From positions 71,785,652 through 71,849,651 of the forward strand of contig NC_079496.1 in NCBI RefSeq assembly GCF_030052815.1: a DNA stretch of 64,000 bases, read 5' to 3'. The notes beneath the pieces were generated by a model, which had not been told where the DNA came from, did not search any database, and worked only from the letters and a program-made list of their open reading frames with translations. This document shows, one piece after another, positions 1 to 9,616 of the stretch (positions are counted from its first letter, which is position 1; every line of letters starts with the position of its first letter). A program made the position numbers and the translations under genes. The DNA is from Hevea brasiliensis (lineage: Eukaryota; Streptophyta; Magnoliopsida; Malpighiales; Euphorbiaceae).

Positions 1-674
1 GAGATTTGGGAAGAAGATGGCTGTTTACTTTTTGTTTTCTTTGGTCTTTATTTATCTCTTTTATTAGTTAGTTAAATGGTTGTTTAAATGCAATTGGTGG
101 GAACTTTTAATTGACATCATAATGATGTCATAATTTGCTTTTTATGGATTTTTTCTTTTCTTTTCTTTTCTACTAGCTTTACATTAATTTTTCACCACCC
201 TTAATTCAAATTTTATGTCATAATAATTATTTACTCAACTGGACAAGTCGGCCAAAAATCGTCTCTGAAGGCGAAATGACCAAAATGCCCTCCGTTTGGC
301 TTAACGGGTCAGAATTGTCTGTACCGATTGAAAAATTTTTCTAAATATTTTCTTGGCATTCTAATGCCATAGGAACCTCAATGGCCCTTCTCTGGAGTCC
401 CAATAATTATTTTATGAATTTTTACCCAGGTCTAGGGCTCCTAGTTGCGAGAACCGCAACTTCCCTCTGGGTTACCCATCGCTTGGGCACCGGCTCATTT
501 AACTTAGTCGTATTTTATTTCTAAAATTTTTACTAAATTTTTCTTATTAATATTTGAGTTAATTATGGTTCCTGACTTTAGTTTAAATATTTTTCCGGAT
601 GTTCTAGCTGTCTGAACCGATACCCGTCACCGGAACAGTAGAATGTACGGAGTTGCTACTGGGAGGGTGTTACA
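1..674 (-). mobile_element. Gypsy-3 family LTR, truncated by the window edge
   Basis: This is the reverse complement of the first ~670 bases of the complete Gypsy-3 solo LTR at 31876-34982. It ends at 674 in GGGTGTTACA, the complement of the LTR start TGTAACACCC. It carries the shared block with CCGGTGAC and the GCGATGGGT motif on the minus strand. The base after it, 675, resumes in the RNase H region of Copia-D, so this LTR was inserted into Copia-D. Whether it is a solo LTR or the end of a full element lies outside the window. Nothing in it codes for a recognisable protein. Confidence 0.85.
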
Positions 675-2725
675 AATGTACTCAGCCTCTATAGTGAAAT
701 CAGCAGTCGTACTCTATTTGGAACTCTTCCAACTAACTGCACTTCCATTACAAATGAACACAAACCTAGAGGTAGATTTTTATCATCGATATCTAATTGA
801 AAATCAGAATCAGTATAACCATCCAATTGCAAGTCACCACCTCAATAAATCAAGAATAAATCCTTAGTTCTTCTCAAGTACTTAAGGATATTCTTGACAA
901 CTATTAAGTGTTCCAAACCTGGATTGGATTGAAATCTGCTAGTCAATCTAATAGCATATGCGATATCCAGCCTAGTACACAACATTGCATATATCAAACT
1001 TCCAATAGCCGAAGCATATGGAATCTTGGCCATTTTATCTCTTTGGAGACATCTCTTTAGAAAGGTAGATACCATGTCTCACTGGTAACAATCCTCTCTT
1101 GAAATCAAGTCATGTTAAACCTCTTTAACACCTTTTCCAAGTATAGACTTTGGGATAAAGCAATTATTATTTTTGCTCTATCTCTATAGATGCAAATCCC
1201 AAGAATATAGGTTGCCTCACCTAAGTCTTTCATGGAGAATGTATTTGACAACCATAGCTTTATAGTTATCAACCATACCCTTACAGTTGTCAACATACCT
1301 GTGCCATTACCCATCAATAAAATGTCACCCATATATAAGACAAGGAAAGTGATAGTACTATCACTAACTTTCTTATATACACATGGCTCATCCTCATTTT
1401 TTATAAAACCAAATGACTTAATGGCTTCATCAAAACGGTTGTTCCAACTCCTCGAAGCTTATTTCAACCCATAAACGGATCGCTTTACCTTGCATACTTT
1501 GGAACCATCTTGGGATTCAAAACCCCTAGGTTGTTCCATGAAAATGTTTTCTTCAATTTATCCATTGAGAAAAGTTATTTTGACATCCATCTGCCAAATC
1601 TCATCATCATAGTATGCAACTATTACTAATAGAATCCTAATTGATTTAAGCATAGCAACACGCAAAAAAGTCTCCTCATAGTCAATTCCTTGCCTTTGGC
1701 GAAACCCTTTCGCTACTAGCCTCACTATATAGGTCTCTACCTTTCCATCAGAACTAATTTTTTTCTTGAAAAACCATTTATTCCCTATAGGTACAATACC
1801 TTTAAGTGGGTCAACAAGATCCCAAACTTGATTCCTATACATGGAATCAATTCCGAATTTCATAGTATTAATCCATTTTGAAGAGTCTATATCTGATATA
1901 ACTTCTTCATAGGTAAGTGGATCATCTCCATGATCTACTTCTTCGTGAGTAGACAACTCTTGTTCTTCTTCATGAAGAAAACCATATCTCACTGGTGGGT
2001 GAGATATCCTGGTTGATTTGCGAGGAATAGTTGTAAATGTTTCATCAATAGGTGTAGGTTGACTAGATGGATCCATATCCATCTGATCTGTTGGTTGGTC
2101 AGAATTCTTCAATTCTAACTCTATTTGCCTTCTTTTACCTCCTTCTTGAACAAACTATTGATCAAGAAATGTGGCATCTCTACTTACCATAACCTTTTGT
2201 GATGTAGACAAATAAAAATAATATCCAAAACTCTCTTTTAGATATCCAATAAATCAACCCTTTACTGATCTGGTTTCCAATTTATCAGTGTTTAGCTTTT
2301 TGATATAAGCTGGACAACCCCAAATCTTAACATGCTTAAGACTTGGTTTTCATCCATGCCATATCTCATAAGGTGTGGAAGATACTAATTTTGATGGAAT
2401 TCTATTCAGAATATGCAAAGCTGATTCTAATGCTAATCCCCAAAAGAGATTGGCATATCAGTATAGCTCATCATACTACGTACCATATCCAATAGGGTAT
2501 GATTTCTCCTTTTAGATACACCATTCAGCTGTGGTGTTCCTGGAGGAGTCAGTTGGGAAACAATGCCATGCGCTTTCCAGTATTCATCAAATTCAGTACT
2601 CAAGTATTGATCTCCACGATCTGATCGAAGAGCTTTAATACTTTTTCCTGTTTGATTTTGTACTTCAGATTTAAATTCTTTGAACTTTTCAAAGGATTCA
2701 TGTTTGTATTTCATCAAATACAAAT
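675..2725 (-). pseudogene. Copia-D pol remnant (integrase, RT, part of RNase H)
   Basis: Read on the minus strand, this is part of a Ty1/copia polyprotein. It starts in the integrase core (about 2725-2433, including SDRGDQYLSTEF and the region around GVSKRRNHT). It continues through the integrase C-terminal region and linker (about 2430-2050), then the reverse transcriptase (about 2000-1105, with KWFFKKKISSDGKVET and VAKGFRQRQGIDYEETF), and ends in RNase H (about 870-675). Several frameshifts and stops break it, and the catalytic stretch near 1330 reads MGDILLMGNG, where other copies have YVDDILLMGND. The left end is cut by a Gypsy-3 LTR and the right end by Copia-C, whose LTR starts at 2726. 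The rest of the element must lie beyond 64000. Being the host of both insertions, it is the oldest layer. It makes no functional protein. Confidence 0.9.
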
Positions 2726-2861
2726 TGAAGGAGCGGAAGCATGAAAAACACAAGTGTAGATTATTGGAATTCAAAATTTTTCATCTAAGGTCACATGCAT
2801 CATGCAAGATTCATTTTTATCTATTTGATTTCAATGATAAACAGCATATTCAAACTCTTTT
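2726..2861 (-). mobile_element. Copia-C left LTR, first segment
   Basis: The segment starts TGAAGGAGCGGAAGC, which matches the minus-strand start of the other Copia LTRs (7501, 14963, 62408). It runs 136 bases to 2861, where Gypsy-1a begins. The LTR resumes at 59181 after the 5-bp duplication CTTTT (2857-2861 and 59181-59185). The candidate TSD of Copia-C itself is CAAAT at 2721-2725; its partner is outside the window. It is inserted in the integrase of Copia-D. Confidence 0.9.
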
Positions 2862-5810
2862 TGTAACACCCCTATGTTCGGTAGTGCGTTCTACTGTTCC
2901 GATGACCAGTGTTGTCTAAACAGCTGGGATGGCTAGAACTACACTAAGATATGAGTGAGGAGACATAAAATAATGAAATACAAGAAAAGAAAATACAAGA
3001 AAAACAAAGAAAAAATAATAGCAATGAAATGTAACCAAGTTAAACGAGCCGAGAACCCTAGCGATGGGTGACCGCACCGGGAAGTTACGGCGTGGACCAT
3101 TGACTAGCCCTGGACCGCGGGAAACCCTGGAAAATATTTTTAAGACATAATTAAAGACCTATTGAAGTATAAATATCATTAGAAATATCAAAGAAAAATT
3201 AATTAATTGGTACAAAGAAAAAGTGAGAAATAGAAAAATGGATAAAACTCGGTGTTACCGAAAAATCGGGAATATAACCCGAACAGGGGCATTGTGGTCA
3301 TTTGATAATCCGAGTTGTCTTTTGACCGAAATGTCCATTAAAAATAAATGATATTACACTTAGAAAATGTTATGAAAAATTAAATTGGTGGTACCTAATG
3401 TAAATAGCAAAAGATAGGAGTTAAATGTCGAATTTGGAAACCTTAGGATAAATAAACATTAAATTTCTACTTAGTGCTCCACTCACCTCGCCTAAGTGGA
3501 CCACTAAACCTTCATTGTGGACAGAAATTCATCTTCTTCAACCTCCCTAAAAATCAGCCGAAATGCTCCCAAGGAAAACCTCCATTGCCTTCCCATATTG
3601 AGCTTCCATTCTCCCATGATCCAAGCCATTTTTTCACTTGATTCCTTCATAAAAATTGTTCTACACCACTTGGGCAGTAGGTAGGCAGCAAGAAAATCAA
3701 GTTTAGTCAAGTTAAGAGTTTCAAAAGTGGTAAGTATGTATTTTTTATGCTTGTTTCATTAAACTTTGTATGGATGTTATGGGTAGTTGAATTGTGGAAG
3801 GATTTTTGAAGTTTGATGAGTTAAGGGAGAGGTATATTTTTGGCAGCCATGGAAACTCCATAAGAACAGTTTATCCTTGCATGTAAATGGTAGATTAAAG
3901 TGTTAATGAAGTGTTTATGTGTGTAGGAATAAATTGGGTAATGTATACTAAATGTATATGTGAAAGTACAATTAATTTTGGAAGCTTGGAAGTTAATTGA
4001 AAGAGAGGTACAATTCGAAAAACTTGAAGTGTATATCAAGATATGTTGTTTTGTGGTTTGGTTTATGGAATTATATTGTTGAATTGTGGTGCTTGTTATA
4101 GCAGCATGTACATACGTATAAAGGTGTGAGTTTGGACATGTAAATGAGCTAGGTTATGTGATTAAATTATTTGTAAATTGGACTTAGAAAATTTTGTACT
4201 ATAGTGTGCATATTGAGTGTGGTTACAAGCTGCCAAGATGACCAACAATGTAAAGTAAAATGTGTTTATGTTATGGTATAAACTAGAATTGGCATGAATG
4301 TGTAACTTGGTAAGTGTTAAATGTGTAATTGATTAGTGATGAACAATGTGCAATAGGGCAGTGTGTGTTTTAGCTTAGAACCTTAAGTGTGTGGCTCCAA
4401 TTGGTATGAGACCAATTGGAGGTGAAACTAGGCACAAAAAGTGCCAACTTTCATGAAGGAAGCTTACCAAAATTCTGCTTGGAAGATGACTTGAAAAATG
4501 ACCAAATCCGGATTAGTGCATGTAAGGCATGAAAATTGACCATTTGGGCAGCAGTTGATGTTTTGGCCATAACTCACTCAAAATAGGTCCAATTGACCTG
4601 AAATTTTTTACTATGGATAGTTTAGATATATATCTACAACTCCTATGGAAACATCAACACCCAGAAATGACCATAAGCAAGTCAAATAGCTTGCACAAGT
4701 TCGGGTCCAAAAACTAGCCGAACCAAAAGTGACCTAAAAATGACCTAAAGTGACCATTTTAATACATTCTGACCAGCATTGGTAAATTGACCATAACTTG
4801 GTCTACATAATTCAGAATGACCTGAAATTTTGCCCCACGTGCAATAAGACATAGACCTACAAGTTTGTAGTTTTGACTGAAACCCGAAAACTGAGGGAAC
4901 TAGGTCATCCTATTAGGTCAAATTAGTATACCGGAATCCGATAAATTGCAATAAAATGCACTATACATGAAAATGAATTGGGTAACATTTACTAACACTA
5001 AAAGGCTATTAAATATGACACATTGGTAACATTAAAACCTAATTCACCTAGACTGTATCGAGGGTCAACATCTTAAGTTGACTAAGAAAATAATAGTATT
5101 AAATAAATTAATTATTAAGCATTATCGTTAGAGACAGTTTAAATAAGTACTGAAACACTTCAAATTGTGTGTTTGATTAGCAAACTTCGAGGAAGGGAAG
5201 GAAACACTGAGTCAGAGCCAAGAGACAGTTATCAGAGGTTTGTGCACAACTAGTTTTTAACTGATTTTGTTCTTAATATTTCATTCGATTAAATGACATA
5301 TTTTCTTATGTATTGTGTTTAACAAGCATTGGATTTAATTCAATGATTATTGAAATTATTATAGTATGTATGAATTTAGCTTTGTGAAATGGTGTTGCCA
5401 TAAGTATTAAGCATTGTTGTGAAATGAATAAATTATGTTTTTGGAAAATTGTGATAGAACATGTTTTGAATTGTGATTGGTAATATGCATGGAAAAATGC
5501 AAATTTATGATTTGAACTGTGATGAGCATAAAAATTATTGGATATTGGAATTGGCTTCCAATCGAATTGTATTGTGATTTATGTTTACTAAAAGGATTGT
5601 GATATTATTTTATATCTCACTATAGATGCTTGACTAGGTTATTACCCGTCTCTCTCATTTGTTGAGAAGACAATGGAGTTAGTTGTGTTTTGATTACCAT
5701 GGTACGTGCACAGGCTTAGATTCTCCTCTTATTAGAGGTTAGATCTAAGTTTTTTTTTATGTTATGGCCCTTTCAGAAGATTCATTATTGTGATGTGTAC
5801 TGTGCATGAT

Positions 5811-5879
5811 GATTCGACCTCCCCGACCATAGGGAGTTAGAATCTGATTCGACCTCCCCGACCATAGGGAGTTAGAATC
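5811..5879 (+). repeat. Two-unit 34/35-bp tandem repeat in the Gypsy-1 LTR
   Basis: The unit runs from GATTCGACCTCCCCGACC to GGAGTTAGAATC and occurs twice in a row. The same pair is found at 39664-39732 in Gypsy-1b and near 58079-58146 in the Gypsy-1a 3' LTR, but only one unit is present near 56738 in the Gypsy-1b 3' LTR. Copy number therefore changes between LTRs of one element. Confidence 0.9.
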
Positions 5880-6223
5880 ACCCCGAAGATGGCCCTTTTG
5901 GATTAGTCTTGCATAGTTAGTGACATACAGAATGGTTTTTGAGATAAAGAATGATTTTTGAGATACAGAATGTTTTTGAATAGTAAAGAATTGTGATTTT
6001 TATTATGATTTATGTATAATTGATTTTGTTGGAATTACCTTAAATATTGGTTATGATTTGATAAATTGAATTTCGTGATCAAAGTCATTTTATACAAATG
6101 ATTCATATTATTGGCAAAGAATATTTTGAGTTTTGGAATTTGATGAATATCCAGATTTCCAAATTATTTGCTGTAATTTTTGGTAAGGTATATTGTACTA
6201 TGTTTTAAATTATAGTTGTGCAC

Positions 6224-6265
6224 CACTGAGTTCACCACTCAGCGATAGCTTTGTATGCTGTCGTA
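6224..6265 (+). other. Tandem double hairpin in the Gypsy-1a 5' LTR
   Basis: The first inverted repeat has arms CTGAGT and ACTCAG around a 5-base loop. It is followed directly by a second with arms GCGATAGC and GCTGTCGT around TTTGTAT. The same structure occurs in the other Gypsy-1 LTRs and, with different arm sequences, in Gypsy-2 and Gypsy-3. Its role is unknown. It lies about 130 bases upstream of a TATA-like box. Confidence 0.75.
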
Positions 6266-6395
6266 GGTGAAAAGAGCATAGAGCAATTGAGTAAGCTTCT
6301 TTGAAGAAACATTCAGATCAGCTCCAGGTTTACCCATGTACACAGGTTTTGATGTATGCATGTAATAATATGTATGTAAATTATTTGAGCAGTTG

Positions 6396-6402
6396 TATAA
6401 AA
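6396..6402 (+). promoter_or_regulatory. TATA box candidate in the Gypsy-1a LTR
   Basis: TATAAAA lies in the context AGTTGTATAAAAACTC, about 515 bases before the LTR end. It is unchanged in Gypsy-1b (40335-40341) and in the 3' LTRs. Assigning it as the transcription signal is inference, since no start site can be seen from sequence. Confidence 0.4.
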
Positions 6403-6916
6403 ACTCTTGTAAAATATTTTCGTATGTAATTAAATGTAAATTATTGTAAATGTAAATTTGAGATTTCATTTACCTGAATAGCTTTGTAATATTAATTTTT
6501 GAGTCTTATAATCAATAAAATGTTTCTTTTATGATAAGGTTGGTTTGAAAATAAATTGATTTGATTATTGAGATTGAATTGTGAGGTGAAATGAAGTTTA
6601 TTGGAGTTGTATTTGAGAAATTATATTGGAAGTGTGTTTCTTTGCAGGTTTCGATGAACTGTTTTGCTCAAAATACAGATGGCACTCCACCAAAATTTTT
6701 ACAGAAATTACTAATAATTCAAATGTGTTAACTGTTTCACTTCAGATTTTGAAAAATTTTTATAATACCAGATTTTAATCGATGATTTAAATTTCATGAA
6801 AATTGTTTTAAAAACCCTTGTAGTATATCTAATGGGTTATCGGTAGGCGAAGCACGGTAATTTATTAGGTGTACTACGGGATCCTGTTACATCTTACGGG
6901 AGAGTAGGGTGTGACA

Positions 6917-7080
6917 TGTTTTGTGGTAAATTTTGATGTGTGAATTTGAAATCTTATTGTCGGTAACTACATCTGCTCAAATGTTTGATACATATAGTAC
7001 ATTTACATCATAAATATTAACTAATGGAGAGGAATCTCCTTATGTTGGTTGTACAGGAATAGAAAATCTTGTGAAAAGAT
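6917..7080 (+). other. Gypsy-1a leader with damaged primer-binding site
   Basis: Gypsy-1b has a primer-binding site TGGTATCAGAGCA here. In Gypsy-1a about 22 bases are missing, so TTTTGTGGTA joins directly to AATTTTG, and the site is lost except for its first bases. The missing block is bounded by GTA in the intact copy, which fits a slippage or end-joining deletion. The remaining leader runs to the gag start codon at 7081 and shows no other feature. Confidence 0.8.
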
Positions 7081-7500
7081 ATGGAAGAGAAGAATGAGAT
7101 AATAGAATAGTCCGTGATGGTAGAAGTACAAGTTGAGGCCCCAGCTCCTCAGAGTGTCGAAGGCCCGACTGTACCAGTTTTACCGGTACAAAATACTGCA
7201 CAAATGGCCCAACAAATGGCCACTTTCATTCAATAAACGGCTGATACTCTGTCAGCTCAAGCTCAAGCACAAACCCAAGCCCCACAAAGGCAGTGTGAAA
7301 TGGAAAAGAGGGAGAAACTTATGGGTCAGAGCTCAAGCAGTAATTTGGGAAAGAGAAAAGAATTTGAGGAACCCCGAGCTCAGGGATATGATAGAGGCGA
7401 ATCATCAGGGCAGAGAACACCAAGATCTAGTTGTCGAACAACCAGAAGTTCCTATTCTACCCATTTCTGCCATGTTTGTGGTAAGCTACATGGAGGTATT
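7081..7500 (+). pseudogene. Gypsy-1a gag, N-terminal part
   Basis: The frame starts MEEKNEIIE and meets a stop where Gypsy-1b has Gln (CAG to TAG), then continues VMVEVQVEAPAPQSVEG. A second stop follows MATFIQ. After a Gln/Ala-rich stretch it passes directly into KREKLMGQ and the basic, Ser-rich region before the zinc knuckle (FCHVCGKLHGG at about 7466-7500). The Retrotrans_gag capsid domain, which is present in Gypsy-2, is missing between these two parts. Copia-B interrupts the gene at 7500, and it resumes at 17070. The start was chosen because the upstream in-frame ATG is shared with Gypsy-1b (40974). Confidence 0.8.
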
Positions 7501-9602
7501 TGAAGGAACGGAAGCGTGAAAAACACAAGATTATACCATTGAATTCAAAAATTTTCACCTAGGGTCACATGCACCATGCAAGATTTATTTTTATCTATTT
7601 GATTTCAATGATAAACAACATATTAAAACTCTTTTAATATGTTTTTGGATCTGTATTTGCCATTTAAGATTTTAAAATTAATCAAATTAATTCTAGAACC
7701 CTAGATTAAATCAAGAACGATTACACTAACCTCTTGATGTGCTGCAGCGTGTCTGCGCCTTTGAGATTCGTCTTCAGGACACCAGATGTTGTCCCTCTAG
7801 CTTGTCCACACCAAGAACACCTATGGCAGCCCTTGAATGGCTTCTAAAGTTTTTTCTATTAATTAGAAAATCAAGTTCTGCCTTTTAAGAGATTAAAGAT
7901 GTAAACAGGACACTAGAAACAATTTCTAGTGTTCTTAATTCAAAAGATTGATGGCTAATTCAAAAGATTGATGAGAGATGAAGAGAAATAGCTGGAGAGG
8001 CTCAAAGTGGCGTGACAATTGAGAGGAGAGGCTGCTGGTTATGTTTTCTTTTTCATAACCACACTTAAATAGCTAGGTTAACACATTAAACCCTAGCCAC
8101 ATGTCACCTTTTGATTAGCTTTAGGTTTAAGTGACCCAATCACATTGTGCCAAGTGTCAAACCTATATTTAATCTTGATTTTAATCATCTTACATGATTA
8201 AAAACATTTGGCAAACTTATGTGTTATGCCATGTGTCACCATCTCATGGTGCCACGTGTCACACTGCAAAATGACCAAAATGCCCCTGTGTCTTAATTTT
8301 GAGTTCTTAACCCAAAATAATTATTTTCTTCTTCTAATTAATTTATATCAAATATAAATTAATTAATTAATTAATCTCTATTAATTAATTTCTCATCAAT
8401 TAAATTCATATTTAAACACTTTAAATATAAATTTAATTTATACTACACATCCAATAATCTAGATTTGGTTTCAAGTCATGCTAGGGACTTTGCAATTTAA
8501 TTGCAAACCAAATCTATTTAATTAATCAATTAAACTCTTTAATTAATTAATTAAATCATATTTAAATAGGTGATAACTTGTGTATGTGTGTGACTTACTA
8601 GGCTCATCACTAATTGGCAATGAGACATGATATCAACTCTTAATATCATCAGAACTCTTTCTTACCATAAATGATTTCTCTAAATCATTTTATGAACCTC
8701 ATAGACCATGGTTAACACCTAGCATAGCATGCCATGGCCACCCAATTAGTAATAAGGTTTACCTTAAATGAACCTATAATCATATGTTACCATGCACTAG
8801 AATCTCTCATTACAAAATCCCAACTCAAGCCGAGTCATGGTTTATGTCAAACTCCATTTGCTATGAATATTATGTTCTCTTTTAATTCCAGTTCTTGATT
8901 AAAAGATTTTTCTCATCGAAACTCTTTTACGAATAAATCTATCTGTCTGGCAGGAACTTGAAATATCAAGAACAATTAAATGAACATAGGATTTTAACTC
9001 TATTTACTTAGAGGCAGATTCCATCTTGATCAACACCTACCTCCATATATAACTAGCGAGAGCCAACACATGCCCATATACACGTCCATAGTACAAGTAT
9101 GAAAGCAGTATCAAACTCAAACTACCTATATATAAGATAACTGTGCTATCTCAGGTCTAAAGATTATATGCACTGATATGATTTATGACAAAACATTGAC
9201 AAGAGTAAACTCCATGTGCTTGTCATAAGTGTCACTGGTTCGGCCTACTTATCATTTATAAGTGCCTATCAAGTTTGTTATATGGCATGAGACTCACCAT
9301 TCCATCTTATTTATATCTCATATAAATAACTTGGGAACAAACATGAATACAATCTTTCTGGATAAGTCATGTCCTTATTATGAAGTATCCTCGATTGTGA
9401 ACCTATTTATAATACTTTGTGCTAGAAATATTGTCACTCATATTCTTAACAACTTAAGAATAATATTTCTAACAAAATATCAATGGACCTTTTCTATTAC
9501 ACATGAATATATTATGTAAACGGAAAAGTGGAAATGCCTTTTATTATTAAAATATGTACAAGATACATACTAAATGATATGCTCTAGGGCATACTACTAA
9601 CA
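7501..9602 (-). repeat. Copia-B 3' LTR (2102 bp)
   Basis: On the plus strand it runs from TGAAGGAACGG to ATACTACTAACA, and on the element strand from TGTTAGTAG to CCTTCA. It contains AT-rich palindromic blocks of TTAATTAA (about 8335-8580) and the inverted-repeat G-box region (near 8242-8270). The TATA-like CTATTTAAG lies near 8066-8074 on the minus strand. There is no coding capacity I recognise. Confidence 0.95.
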
Positions 9603-9612
9603 ATCTCCCACT
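9603..9612 (-). other. Copia-B polypurine tract
   Basis: ATCTCCCACT on the plus strand (AGTGGGAGAT on the element strand) lies directly inside the 3' LTR. This is the usual position and sequence for the plus-strand primer of plant copia elements, and it is identical in Copia-A and Copia-C. Confidence 0.9.
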
Positions 9613-9616
9613 AGCA

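Larger units (their letters stand above)
2862..6916 (+). repeat. Gypsy-1a 5' LTR (4055 bp)
   Basis: The left end is TGTAACAC and the right end GTGTGACA, which form an imperfect 8-bp terminal inverted repeat. The length equals the 5' LTR of Gypsy-1b (4056 bp). The LTR holds, in order: the conserved block with ACTGTTCCG near 2892; the GCGATGGGTGACCG motif near 3062; degenerate repeats of a GGCCATAAC/GACCTGAAATTTT module (about 4390-4900); a two-unit 34-bp repeat (5811-5879); the double hairpin (6224-6265); and a TATAAAA box candidate (6396-6402). I see no protein family in it; short open frames are unrelated to any known protein. Confidence 0.92.

Noticed and set aside
9262..9519. An 85-codon open frame antisense in the Copia LTR, seen also at 16724, 52515 and shorter at 44650 and 60820
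   Set aside because: It recurs because the LTR recurs. Most differences between copies change the amino acid, two copies are truncated, and it matches no known family, so it is not a conserved gene.
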